In this document: piece by piece, positions 27,598 through 35,857 of the stretch | Layout: the number at the start of each line of letters is the position of its first letter | Position numbering within the stretch: the first letter of the stretch is position 1 | Assembly: GCF_023701695.1 (NCBI RefSeq) | Contig: NZ_JAJOZC010000001.1 | Coordinates: forward strand, 5,021,894 to 5,085,893 | DNA length: 64,000 nt | Source: Streptomyces sp. RKAG290 | GTDB taxonomy: Bacteria; Actinomycetota; Actinomycetes; Streptomycetales; Streptomycetaceae | Reading direction: 5' to 3' | Notes under the pieces: model-generated | Database searches by the model: none | What the model was told of the DNA's origin: nothing | The model's input: the letters and a program-made list of their open reading frames with translations, nothing else | Program-made: the position numbers and the translations under genes

Positions 27598-28854
27598 TCA
27601 GGCGGCGAAGAGCTCCTCCGCCACCGTCACCGACGGGTTGCCGAAGGCGATCGTGCGCAGGACCTTGCCGTACAGCGGGGTGTGCCTGACGACACCCGCG
27701 AGCTTCGGGCGCACCCGCGTCGCGAAGGTGCCCGTCGACAGCATCGCCTTGCTCTGGAGGCCCTGGATCCGCATCATCGTCGCGATGTCCGGCGACCGCC
27801 GCTCCTCGAACCGGGAGAGGAACGCCGCGCTCGCGTCGCCCCGCCCGACCGCCTCGACCAGCAGCGGATGCAGCACGACCGCGTCCTGCACCGCCAGGTT
27901 GATGCCCTGCGCACCGATCGGGCTGTGGGTGTGCGCCGCGTCGCCGATCAGCACCAGGCCGTCGTCGGCCCAGCGCTCGGCCCGCCCCGAGAACACGTCG
28001 AGCAGGCTCAGGTCGCGCAGCGAGGTGATCTGCTCGTCGATCAGCTCCGCATACGCCGGCACCGCCTTCGCCAGCTGCTCCTTCACATGCCCGAGCCCCT
28101 GCGCGACGACGGCCTTGTAGCCCTGGTGCGGCAGCGTCCAGCCGACCTGCACACTGTCGGGCCAGGATCCGTACGAGAGCACCGGGCTGGTGCCCCCGCT
28201 CCTGAACACCCGCACGTCGTGGCCGGTGTCCGGGGTGGTCCTGCGCAGCTTGAACCAGAGCACGTCCTGGTCGAACGCCTCCGTGCGGCCCGCTTCGATC
28301 CCGGCGAGCCGGCGCACCTTGGAGAACCGGCCGTCGGCCGCCACCACCACCTCGGTGCGGAAGGTGTGCCCGTCGGCGCTCACACCGGTGATCCGGCCCT
28401 GCCCGTCCCGCAGCAGCCCGTTCACCCGACAACCCTCCACGTAACGGAAGTGCGGGAACTCTTCGCACTTCAGGAGCAGTTCGGTGAGCAGATGGGCCTG
28501 CGGCAGGGACAGGAGATGGTCGTACGGGGCGGGCAGCGCGCGGTAGTCGATGTCGAGCAGCACCCGTTCGCCCTCCACGAGCCGGAAGCGGGAATGCTCG
28601 TGGCAGCCGCGTGCCCGGGCGCCTTCGAGGACCCCCAGCCGGTCGAGGATCCTCATGGCCCCGGGCTGGATGATCTCCCCGCGGAACGCCCTCTGCTGGG
28701 AGCGGGACCGTTCGACGACGGTGACTCGCACCCCGGACCTCAGCAGCAGCAGGGCCAGCGTCAGCCCGGCCGGGCCGGCCCCCACGACGCACACCTGGGA
28801 GCGGTCCTCCCGCACGTCGTTCGGTGCCGGCAGCTCCGCGGCCTCGGCGGTCAT
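27598..28854 (-). CDS. FAD-dependent monooxygenase 2 (UbiH/PHBH family)
   Basis: 418-residue class A flavoprotein without the C-terminal thioredoxin-like domain seen in the enzyme at 2705. It has GAGPAGLTLALLLLRSG near residues 25-40, the EIIQPGAMRILDRLG substrate-side helix, VVAADGRFSKVRR (DG motif, ~170) and GDAAHTHSPIGAQGINLAVQDA (~290). It likely hydroxylates the polyketide. ATG 28854 overlaps the upstream cyclase stop by four bases. Part of a long leftward core operon that starts with the ketoreductase at 34745. Confidence 0.85.
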   Translation of the reverse strand: MTAEAAELPAPNDVREDRSQVCVVGAGPAGLTLALLLLRSGVRVTVVERSRSQQRAFRGEIIQPGAMRILDRLGVLEGARARGCHEHSRFRLVEGERVLLDIDYRALPAPYDHLLSLPQAHLLTELLLKCEEFPHFRYVEGCRVNGLLRDGQGRITGVSADGHTFRTEVVVAADGRFSKVRRLAGIEAGRTEAFDQDVLWFKLRRTTPDTGHDVRVFRSGGTSPVLSYGSWPDSVQVGWTLPHQGYKAVVAQGLGHVKEQLAKAVPAYAELIDEQITSLRDLSLLDVFSGRAERWADDGLVLIGDAAHTHSPIGAQGINLAVQDAVVLHPLLVEAVGRGDASAAFLSRFEERRSPDIATMMRIQGLQSKAMLSTGTFATRVRPKLAGVVRHTPLYGKVLRTIAFGNPSVTVAEELFAA

Positions 28855-29681
28855 CGCTGCCCGGCCGAGGCGAGCGCCGCCCGCACGTCCGCGACGGCCC
28901 GTTCGCGCACCAGGCCGTGGCCCTCGGTGGCCACTGCCAGCACGTCCACCGTCACCCGGACCCCGTCCGGTGCCCCGGTGAGCCGCCATCGCCGCCGGTA
29001 CTGCGTGGCCGGGCCGGGCGGGGTGAGCAGCTTCTGCACCAGCGTGTGACCCCCGTGCTCGATCTGCACGGCCGGGACTCCGTCGGCGGTGCCGAACCAG
29101 GCGCTCTCCTCGCCCACGCGGGGCGGCAGCGCGCCCAGCAGCCGGGCGTGCACCTGCGCGACCGTGCCCTCGGCCACCGTGCTGTCCTGCACCCGGACGA
29201 CGTCCGAGGTCAGCGCCGTCGGGTGCTCGGTCTGCGCCTTGAGGGTGCGCATCTGGAGGCCGCCGTGCCGGTCGAGCTCGCCCGCGGTGTCCGCCGGGTC
29301 CGCCTCGGTGGTGAACCAGTGCCCCGACTCCACCCGGCAGCCGCCGCCGGGCAGCGGCACGAAGTCCCAGGTGCCGCCCAGCTCGCTGATCGGGCCCACC
29401 GAGCCCTGCTGGGTGAACTCCATGCGCAGGGCGGCCGGGTCGACGGTGCGGGTGGAGGTCCAGATCCGCAGCCCGCCCTCCGGCCCCGGACGCACCGCCC
29501 AGAACTTCACGGTGTCGTCCAGGCCCTCCTGGGCGACGACTTCGGTGTGCGCGATCCAGGGATACAGCACCGGCCAGCCGGCCACGTCGGTCAGCGCCCG
29601 GTGGACGGACTCGGCCGGGGCGTCGACGTCGATCGCGGCACGGGTGCGGTGGATCTCCCGTTCGGTCGTGGAAGTGCTCAC
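28851..29681 (-). CDS. SRPBCC polyketide aromatase/cyclase 2
   Basis: 276-residue START-like protein with two weakly related halves. The N-terminal SRPBCC domain has DVDAPAESVHRALTDVAGWPVLYPWIAHTEVV (split here as DVDAPAESVHRAL and WPVLYPWIAHTEV) and the second half is degenerate. It differs from the canonical didomain protein at 32951 and probably guides a later ring closure. The GTG start at 29681 overlaps the aldo/keto reductase stop by four bases (GTGA). The regiospecificity cannot be inferred from the sequence. Confidence 0.75.
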   Translation of the reverse strand: MSTSTTEREIHRTRAAIDVDAPAESVHRALTDVAGWPVLYPWIAHTEVVAQEGLDDTVKFWAVRPGPEGGLRIWTSTRTVDPAALRMEFTQQGSVGPISELGGTWDFVPLPGGGCRVESGHWFTTEADPADTAGELDRHGGLQMRTLKAQTEHPTALTSDVVRVQDSTVAEGTVAQVHARLLGALPPRVGEESAWFGTADGVPAVQIEHGGHTLVQKLLTPPGPATQYRRRWRLTGAPDGVRVTVDVLAVATEGHGLVRERAVADVRAALASAGQR

Positions 29682-30736
29682 AGAGCTGCCTCTCGGAGTG
29701 GGGCGGGGGAGGGGGTGGGAACGGGGCCGGCGGCCCGGGCGCGGAGCATCCGGCTCAGGGTCAGCGCGGGGTCCTGGACCACCACGGGGCCGAGCGCGGC
29801 GTCGATCCGGCGCAGCAGCTCGGCGTCGAGGGTCCGTGTGACGGCGGCGGTGTTGCGGGCGATCTGCTCGGGTGCGGACGCGCCGATCACCGCCGTGGCG
29901 ACCTGTGCGTGGCTCAGCACCCAGGCCAACGCCAGCTGGGGAAGCGGCAGTCCGGCCTCGTCGGCCAGCGCGGCGACCCGGCCGACGGCGGTCAGCACCT
30001 CGTCCGACAGGAAGTCGTAGCGCTTGATGGAGGTCTCGCCGCCCTGGGCGGCGACCGCGCGGGACCCGGCCGGCGGCCGGACGCCCGGCCGGTACTTTCC
30101 GGTCAGTACCCCGCCGGCCAGCGGGGACCAGACCATCTGGCCGATGCCGAGCCGCTCGCAGGCCGGGACCACCTCGGCCTCGATGACCCGCCACAGCATC
30201 GAGTACTGCGGCTGGTTGGAGACCAGCGGGACACCGAGTTCGCGCGCGAGCACGGCCGCGCGGCCGATCTCGTCCGCGGCCCACTCGGAGACCCCCACAT
30301 GGCGGACCTTGCCCGCCGCGACGGCGTCGGCGAAGGCCCGCATGGTCTCTTCGAGCGGGGTGGCGTCGTCGTACAGATGGGCCTGGTAGAGGTCGATGTG
30401 CCCGGTACCGAGGCGCCGCAGCGACCCGTCCAGGCTCTCGGCGATGCGGGCGGCCGACAGCGCACCCGGACCCGGCTTCCCGCCGCCCCGGCCCACTTTG
30501 GTGCAGATCACGACGGAGTCGCGGTCCTCCCCGGCCAGGGCCTGGCCGAGGAGTTCCTCGGCCCGGCCCCCGGAGTAGGCGTCCGCGGTGTCGAACGTGG
30601 TGATGCCCGCGTCGAGCGCGGCCCGTACACAGGCGGTGGCGGTCCGGTCGTCCAGCTGGTTGCCCGCGGTCAGCGAGTTCCCGAAGGCGACGCGGCTCAC
30701 CACCGGTCCCGATGAGCCGAGACGGCGGTACTCCAT
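29678..30736 (-). CDS. Aldo/keto reductase
   Basis: 352-residue NADPH-dependent TIM-barrel enzyme. The AKR tetrad is recognisable: DTADAYSGG (Asp and Tyr, ~50), ICTKVGRG (Lys, ~85) and YQAHLYDDA (His, ~118). The VIGASAPEQI segment binds NADPH. In related clusters AKRs act as NDP-hexose 3-ketoreductases or reduce a polyketide side-chain ketone (MtmW in mithramycin). Both fit here because a sugar 3-ketoreductase is otherwise missing from the window. The start at ATG 30736 follows a GAGAAGGGA site. Confidence 0.82.
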   Translation of the reverse strand: MEYRRLGSSGPVVSRVAFGNSLTAGNQLDDRTATACVRAALDAGITTFDTADAYSGGRAEELLGQALAGEDRDSVVICTKVGRGGGKPGPGALSAARIAESLDGSLRRLGTGHIDLYQAHLYDDATPLEETMRAFADAVAAGKVRHVGVSEWAADEIGRAAVLARELGVPLVSNQPQYSMLWRVIEAEVVPACERLGIGQMVWSPLAGGVLTGKYRPGVRPPAGSRAVAAQGGETSIKRYDFLSDEVLTAVGRVAALADEAGLPLPQLALAWVLSHAQVATAVIGASAPEQIARNTAAVTRTLDAELLRRIDAALGPVVVQDPALTLSRMLRARAAGPVPTPSPAPLREAAL

Positions 30737-30794
30737 GGTGAATCCCTTCTCTCCCTCACGGCGGAGGGTCGGTGCCGCGCCGCGCAGGCGCCGC

Positions 30795-31412
30795 TCAGGC
30801 GCCGGCCGGTGCGAACGGGGCCCGGTCGCCCGCGAGGTGGGCGGCGGGCACGGTGCGCACCTCGGCGAGTTCCGCGACCGCCGCGTACGCGGGCAGCAGC
30901 CGTGCCGCGTCAGCAGCCCCGGCCGAGCGCCAGCGGGTGAGCGCGGTGAACCCGCCGGGGCGGGCGAACAGCGAGGCGGCGAGGTCGGCGGCGACGAAAC
31001 CCTCCAGCTCCGCGGCGGCCGTCGCGTACGCACGCCAGGCGGCCACGAAGGCGTCGCGGTCGCCGCCCACGGTGAGGAAGTCCACGGACAACGCGTCCCC
31101 GCGCCCGCCCGCCGCGCCGTCGAGGCGCATCAGACCCATCGACGGGTCGGCGTCGACGTCGACGATCCGGTGGAACTCCTCGGCGTGCTCCTTGAACGTG
31201 TCGCTCGCGAGCACCGCCTGGAAGTCCTCGGGCCGTTCCCACCAGCCGAGGTTGACGTACACCTCGGGACGGTCCGCCGCGCGCACCGCCTGGTGCGCGA
31301 GGAACCCGGGCCGGGAGCGCATCCACTCCACGTGGGTGAGGAAGCGGGCCTCGAACGCCTCGGCGTCCGCGGGGTCCTTGAGGGTGAACGTGTTGATGAC
31401 GGTGAAGGACAT
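30795..31412 (-). CDS. Tandem ABM-domain protein 2
   Basis: 205-residue protein with two ABM-like halves: VINTFTLKDPADAEAFEARF and VYVNLGWWERPEDFQ in the first, VDFLTVGGDRDAFVAAW and GFTALTRWRSAG in the second. It is clearly related to the product at 26856, but the second half is more degenerate. Likely a cofactor-independent anthrone-type oxygenase or structural partner for ring formation. Sits between the aldo/keto reductase and acyl-CoA ligase in the core operon; ATG 31412 has GAGAGG upstream. Confidence 0.7.
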   Translation of the reverse strand: MSFTVINTFTLKDPADAEAFEARFLTHVEWMRSRPGFLAHQAVRAADRPEVYVNLGWWERPEDFQAVLASDTFKEHAEEFHRIVDVDADPSMGLMRLDGAAGGRGDALSVDFLTVGGDRDAFVAAWRAYATAAAELEGFVAADLAASLFARPGGFTALTRWRSAGAADAARLLPAYAAVAELAEVRTVPAAHLAGDRAPFAPAGA

Positions 31413-31431
31413 ACGGAGTACCTCTCCTCGG

Positions 31432-32958
31432 TCAGCCGGCGACGGACTGGCGGCCGGTCAGTTCGTGGGCAAGCGTGCGGCGCTGGATCTTGCCGTTGCC
31501 GGAGCGCGGGATGCGCTCGCGCGTGACGGCCTCGCGGACGTGCTGGTAGTACGGCAGCGCGTCGTTGGCGGTGGCCACCACGTCCGCCAGCGCGTCCTCG
31601 GGGGTGGTGTCCGCGAGGACCACCAGCGCGCCGGCGACCGAGCCGTGCGCGGGATCGGGCACCTCGACGATGACGACGTCCGCGACCCGGGGATCACGCC
31701 GCAGCACCCGTTCCACGTCGGAGGGAGCGACCAGGAAGTTGTCGCACTTGAAGACGTCACCGAGCCTGTCCACCAGGAACAGCCGGCCGGCCTCGTCGGT
31801 CCGGCCGACGTCACCGGTGCTCAGCCAGCCGTCCGCTTCGAGCCCCGTGCCGTCCGGCCCGCCGGCGTATCCCTGCATCACCTGCGGCCCGAAGAGCTGC
31901 ACCTCGCCGGCCGATCCGGCAGGCAGCACCTGCCGGGTGTCCAGGTCCACGACCCGGCACCGTGTCCCGGCGACCGGGGTGCCCACCGAGCCGTGCACCG
32001 GGTGGTCCGGGTCGTCGCTGTGGGTCAGCGGGGAGGTCTCGGCCAGTCCGTAGCCCTGGAACACCGGGATGCCGAACCGCTCGGTCAGCCGGCGGGCGGC
32101 CGGGACCGGCAGCCCCGAACCGCCGGACGCGATCCGCCGCACGGTGTTCAGCGTGACGGAGCCGAGGTCCGGGTCGGCCGCGAGCCGGGCGAGCCGCACC
32201 GGCAGGCTGTAGAGGACGGTGGCCCGGTGCCGGTTGGCGGCCATGAGCGCGGCGTACGGCTCCGGGGAGGCGCACAGCACCTGGGTGGCACCCGCCGCGA
32301 TCGCCGAGTTGAGGTGCATCGGGTGGTACGTCGGCAGGTGGTTGAGGGTGACCGTGTCGCCGTCGAGCTTGTGGGCCAGGGCGATCTGCGCCGCGTTGAC
32401 CGTCACGTTGCGGTGGCTGAGCCGGACCGCCTTCGGCCGGCCCGTCGTACCGCTGGTGAACTGCAGCGCGGCGGTGTCCTGCGGGCCCCGGCCCGACGGG
32501 GCCGGCGGGGCGTCGGCGGTGAGCCCGGCGAGCCCGTCGGTGCCGGCGCCGATCAGCACGACGTCGTGCAGCCCCGGCAGTCCGCTCCGCACCTTGTCCA
32601 GGCGGGAGTTCAGGATCGGGTCGACGAGCGCGATCTTGGCCCGGCTCAGCGCGAGCACGTGGAGCAGGTCCTCCTCGCGCAACAGCGGGTTGACCACGGC
32701 GACCGTGTGTCCGGCCCGCACGGCCGCGTAGTAGGCGACGGCGAAGTCGGGGTGCAGCACCGAACCCACCGCGACGACGGACGGCTCGGGCGCCAACGAC
32801 TGGAGAGCCGCCGCCACGGTGTCCACCCGGGCGTCGAGCGTCGCGTAGTCCAACTCGGACTCGTCGGTCACCACGGCCCGGCGGGCGGGGTGGGCCGCCG
32901 CGGCCCGCGACAGCAGCTGGTCGAGTCGGCCGGGCACGTCGGGCAGGGCGTCAGCCAC
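31432..32958 (-). CDS. Acyl-CoA ligase-like protein (MtmL/OxyH-type)
   Basis: 508-residue ANL-superfamily protein. Motifs: LQFTSGTTGRPKAV (~175), GYGLAETSP (~300), STGDVG (~385), VDRLGDVFK (A8) and RSGNGKIQRR with the C-terminal Lys. A discrete acyl-CoA ligase co-transcribed with aromatase, cyclase and ketoreductase is characteristic of the mithramycin (MtmL) and oxytetracycline (OxyH) systems, where it is needed for the correct later cyclisations, not for a starter unit. GTG 32958 overlaps the didomain cyclase stop by eight bases. It is distinct from the AMP-ligase at 8569. Confidence 0.8.
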   Translation of the reverse strand: MADALPDVPGRLDQLLSRAAAAHPARRAVVTDESELDYATLDARVDTVAAALQSLAPEPSVVAVGSVLHPDFAVAYYAAVRAGHTVAVVNPLLREEDLLHVLALSRAKIALVDPILNSRLDKVRSGLPGLHDVVLIGAGTDGLAGLTADAPPAPSGRGPQDTAALQFTSGTTGRPKAVRLSHRNVTVNAAQIALAHKLDGDTVTLNHLPTYHPMHLNSAIAAGATQVLCASPEPYAALMAANRHRATVLYSLPVRLARLAADPDLGSVTLNTVRRIASGGSGLPVPAARRLTERFGIPVFQGYGLAETSPLTHSDDPDHPVHGSVGTPVAGTRCRVVDLDTRQVLPAGSAGEVQLFGPQVMQGYAGGPDGTGLEADGWLSTGDVGRTDEAGRLFLVDRLGDVFKCDNFLVAPSDVERVLRRDPRVADVVIVEVPDPAHGSVAGALVVLADTTPEDALADVVATANDALPYYQHVREAVTRERIPRSGNGKIQRRTLAHELTGRQSVAG

Positions 32959-33901
32959 GGAGCGCCTCCGCGTGCGCGCGGGCCAGCTTTAGGGTGTTGG
33001 TGCTGTTGGTGGACAGCGCGCGGTGCACGTACGCGCGGGCGTCGGCGACGGTCCTGCCCTCGCCGAGGATCTTCTCCACGGCGGACGGCTTCAGCGTGAC
33101 GGTGTGGCGCGAGGTCACGTCGACGCCGTCACCGGACGGGGCGACGGTCCAGCGGCCGGTGTGCGCCGTCATCAGCCCGGGGACGGTGGTCTGCTTGTAG
33201 ACGATGCGGTCCGGGGCGAAGACCACCCGGACCGACTCGGTGGTGTGCACCGAACCGTCCGCGGTGCTGGTGTCCATGGCCATCACCTGGACACCCGGCT
33301 CGTCCTCGGTCAGGTCCAGGCGGGCCACGTGCGGCAGCCGCTGGGGCCACAGGTCCGCGCGGTCGAGGAAGTCGAAGACGTCGCGGCCGTCCGCCTTCAT
33401 GTGCACGGTGTCGTCGAAGGTGAAGACCAGCTCGTCCAGCCGCTCGTGCTGCTCGGCCAGTTCCTTGATGTTGCTCAGCTCGGTGGCGCTGTTGCGGTCC
33501 ACCGCAGCCTTGATCCACTCGACGTGCTCAGGGTCGTCGTCGACGGCGGAGAAGTCGTGGTGGAGTTCGAGCAGCGACGTGCCGTCGCCCACGGGGGACA
33601 CCACCCAGGCGCCGCCCATGGACGCCACCGGCGGCGCCGAGACCTCCTGGCGGAAGTCGACGCGCAGGCCCTCGGCGTCGAAGGTGCGGCGCGACACCCA
33701 GTTCTTGACCGCGCCGTTGGCGGTCGCCCAGATCCGGATGCGCTCGGCGGACGCGTCCTGCTCCAGGTGCTCGACATGCACGTTGGGGCCGAAGTACTGC
33801 GGCCACTTGGCGACATCGGCGACGATGCCGTACACGACCGCGGCCGGGGCGGCGACGGCGACGGAGTGCAGGGTGTGGTGCTTCGTTCCGGTCACGGACA
33901 C
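32951..33901 (-). CDS. Didomain aromatase/cyclase (ARO/CYC)
   Basis: 316 residues, the standard size of the didomain SRPBCC aromatase/cyclase for the first ring of reducing type II PKS systems (MtmQ, OxyK, ActVII class). The first domain has HSVAVAAPAAVVYGIVADV and WPQYFGPNVHVEHLE; the second repeats the pattern with TVHMKADGRDVFDFLDRADLWPQRLPHVARLDL (kept short here as VFDFLDRADLWPQRLPHV). Cyclisation between C7 and C12 with C9 ketoreduction is the usual partner activity; the ketoreductase is the next upstream gene. GTG start at 33901. Confidence 0.88.
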   Translation of the reverse strand: MSVTGTKHHTLHSVAVAAPAAVVYGIVADVAKWPQYFGPNVHVEHLEQDASAERIRIWATANGAVKNWVSRRTFDAEGLRVDFRQEVSAPPVASMGGAWVVSPVGDGTSLLELHHDFSAVDDDPEHVEWIKAAVDRNSATELSNIKELAEQHERLDELVFTFDDTVHMKADGRDVFDFLDRADLWPQRLPHVARLDLTEDEPGVQVMAMDTSTADGSVHTTESVRVVFAPDRIVYKQTTVPGLMTAHTGRWTVAPSGDGVDVTSRHTVTLKPSAVEKILGEGRTVADARAYVHRALSTNSTNTLKLARAHAEALRG

Positions 33902-33947
33902 GGGAGATTCCTTCTCTGCTGGGTGGGGTATGCGGGGGCCGTCGTGC

Positions 33948-34745
33948 TCAGAAGTTGCCGAGACCGCCGCAGACGTTGAGCGCCTGCGCGGTGATCGAGG
34001 CGGCGGTGTCCGTGGCGAGGTAGCCGACGAGACCGGCGACCTCCTCGGGGGTGGAGTAGCGGCCGAGCGGGATCTTCGAGGTGAACTTCGCGAGGATCGC
34101 GTCCTCCGAGGTGTCGTACGCCTCGGCGTAGCCCTGCCGCACGCGCTGCGCCATCGGCGTCTCGACGTACCCGGGGCAGACCGCGTTCACGGTGATCCCG
34201 GTCGGCGCCAGCTCGTTGCCGAGCGCCTTGGTGAAGCCGACGACACCGTGCTTGGACGCCGAGTAGGGGGCGCCGAGCACCACGCCCTGCTTGCCGGCCG
34301 TGGAGGCGATGTTGATGACCCGGCCCCAGCCGCGCTCGCGTATACCGCCCTGGTTGAGCACCTCACGCGTGGTGAGGAAGACACTGTTGAGGTTGGTGGC
34401 GATCACGTCCTCCCACAGCTCGTCGGAGACGTCGGCGGTGACGCCGCCACCGCTGCGGCCGGCGTTGTTGACCAGCACGTCGACGCGCCCGTACGTCTCG
34501 ACGGCGGCGGCCACCAGTGCCTTCACCGACTCCGGGCTGCGCACGTCCGCGGTCGTGCCGGCGGCCTCCAGGCCCTCCTCGCGGAGCTGCTTGACGGTCA
34601 GCTCCACGGACTCGGTGCTGCGGGCACAGATGAACACCGCGAGCCCGGCCCCGGCCAGGGCCCGCGCGGACGCCAGGCCGATACCGCTGGTCGCCCCGGT
34701 GATGAGCGCGACGCGGCGCTCGCTCGCGTCCTTGGGCTGAGTCAT
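33948..34745 (-). CDS. Polyketide C9-ketoreductase (ActIII-like SDR)
   Basis: 265-residue classical SDR. It has the ActIII-family signature TGATSGIGLASARAL, NNAGRSGGG, the catalytic IASTAGKQGVV and YSASKHGVVGF (YxxxK), and the CPGYVETPMA loop. This is the first gene of the leftward core operon 34745-27598. Its presence means that the polyketide is C9-reduced before first-ring closure. ATG 34745 has GAGGAG upstream. The intergenic region holds the repeat array at 34797. Confidence 0.92.
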   Translation of the reverse strand: MTQPKDASERRVALITGATSGIGLASARALAGAGLAVFICARSTESVELTVKQLREEGLEAAGTTADVRSPESVKALVAAAVETYGRVDVLVNNAGRSGGGVTADVSDELWEDVIATNLNSVFLTTREVLNQGGIRERGWGRVINIASTAGKQGVVLGAPYSASKHGVVGFTKALGNELAPTGITVNAVCPGYVETPMAQRVRQGYAEAYDTSEDAILAKFTSKIPLGRYSTPEEVAGLVGYLATDTAASITAQALNVCGGLGNF

Positions 34746-34796
34746 GGAAGTCTCCTCAATGTGTGGGTGTCCGCGCCCCAAAATGCCGAGCCCCAC

Positions 34797-34851
34797 TCGA
34801 ACGCGTGTCGAGGCGGGCTGGAAGCCGCGTCGCAGCCGCCCGAGCCGCCCA
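34797..34851 (+). promoter_or_regulatory. SARP-like 11-bp repeat array in the KR/NTF2 divergent promoter
   Basis: Successive 11-mers TCGAACGCGTG (34797), TCGAGGCGGGC (34808), TGGAAGCCGCG (34819), TCGCAGCCGCC (34830) and CGAGCCGCCCA (34841) keep helical phase. The first two are the best match to the arrays at 8439 and 20438. Located 52-66 bases from both divergent start codons. Confidence 0.55.
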
Positions 34852-34916
34852 CCAGCGGGGATCGAGCGGCGGCGGCCAGCCTTGGGGAGCAGAAGGACCC
34901 AGGAGGAGAGGACCCC

Positions 34917-35360
34917 ATGAGCGTCACCGAGCTGCCGCAAGCCGCCCCGACCGCCGCCCTGTACACGGAGATCCAGCAGTTCTACGCGCAGCAGATGCAT
35001 CTGCTCGACGACGGCCGGGTCCAGGAATGGGCCGGCACCTTCACCCAGCAAGGTGTCTTCGCCGCCAACGCCCAGCCCGTGCCGGCCGTCGGCCGCGAGG
35101 CGATCACCAAGGCCGCGCAGGCCGCCACCGACGCGTACGCGAAGGCCGGAGTCCAGCGCCGCCACTGGCTGGGCATGGTCTCCGTGGAGGGCGTCACCGA
35201 CGGCGCCGTCAGCGCCCGTTGCTACGCGCTGGTCATCGAGACCCCGCGCGGGGGCCGCCCCGAGATCAAGGCCAGCACCCTGTGCCAGGACCGCATCGTG
35301 CGGGTGGACGGCGACTGGCAGATCGAGGACCGGCAGATCACCCGGGACGACCTGATCTGA
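34917..35360 (+). CDS. NTF2/SnoaL-like polyketide cyclase or modifying protein
   Basis: 147-residue alpha+beta cone protein. The segment YAQQMHLLDDGRVQEWAGTF, followed by FAANAQPVPAVGREAI and C-terminal WQIEDRQITRDDL, matches the nuclear-transport-factor-2-like family found in most angucycline and tetracycline clusters (JadX or SnoaL-related). Some members cyclise, others bind or hydroxylate intermediates. Monocistronic: strong AGGAGGAGAG before ATG 34917, terminator at 35379. Function beyond family is uncertain. Confidence 0.75.
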   Translation: MSVTELPQAAPTAALYTEIQQFYAQQMHLLDDGRVQEWAGTFTQQGVFAANAQPVPAVGREAITKAAQAATDAYAKAGVQRRHWLGMVSVEGVTDGAVSARCYALVIETPRGGRPEIKASTLCQDRIVRVDGDWQIEDRQITRDDLI

Positions 35361-35378
35361 CCGTCCCGCCCAGGAACC

Positions 35379-35415
35379 CGGTGCCCGCACACAATCCCCC
35401 GGTGTGCGGGCACCG
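35379..35415 (+). terminator. Terminator of the NTF2-like gene
   Basis: A perfect 14-bp stem (35379-35392 with 35402-35415) and 9-base loop, 18 bases after the stop. Confidence 0.85.
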
Positions 35416-35476
35416 TTCTGTGCGCCGAGCGGTGACGAGGTCATCGACCGAGGGGAGATCCACCACCCACCACGTA

Positions 35477-35516
35477 CGACGGCCGCCCTCCCCCGACCGG
35501 GGAAGGGCGGCCGTCG
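35477..35516 (-). terminator. Terminator of the minimal PKS operon
   Basis: A 13-bp perfect stem (35477-35489 with 35504-35516) with a 14-base loop, 12 bases beyond the stop of the PKS ACP gene. Confidence 0.8.
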
Positions 35517-35528
35517 CGCCGGCGTGGA

Positions 35529-35786
35529 CTACGCGGCCTTCGCCGTCGACGACAGGCAGTCGTTGATGAACTCCAGCAGAATGCGCGGCGTGGAGGCCTC
35601 CGCGACAGTGTCGTCCGACAGCTGTATGTGGTAATCGCGCTCGATGACCCCGGTCACCTGGAGGATCGCGAGCGAGTCGTAGCCCAGGTCGTCGAAGGGC
35701 ACGTCCAGTACGTCGCCGTCGAGGTCGACGCCCTCGCCGACACCGGCGCAGTCGCGCAGCAGGGTGGTCAGTTCCTTGAGATCCAT
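35529..35786 (-). CDS. Type II PKS acyl carrier protein
   Basis: 85-residue ACP with the phosphopantetheine site DDLGYDSLA (Ser about 38), typical of aromatic PKS ACPs, and the acidic helix II that docks KS-alpha. Last gene of the KS-alpha, KS-beta, ACP operon, in the canonical order, 71 bases after KS-beta. The Sfp-type PPTase at 51701 could activate it. Confidence 0.95.
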   Translation of the reverse strand: MDLKELTTLLRDCAGVGEGVDLDGDVLDVPFDDLGYDSLAILQVTGVIERDYHIQLSDDTVAEASTPRILLEFINDCLSSTAKAA

Positions 35787-35857
35787 GTGTAGTACGCCTC
35801 TCGAAGCCAGTCGGTAAAGGTGTGTCGGGCAACAACTCGGTCCACCACAGGTGGAGT

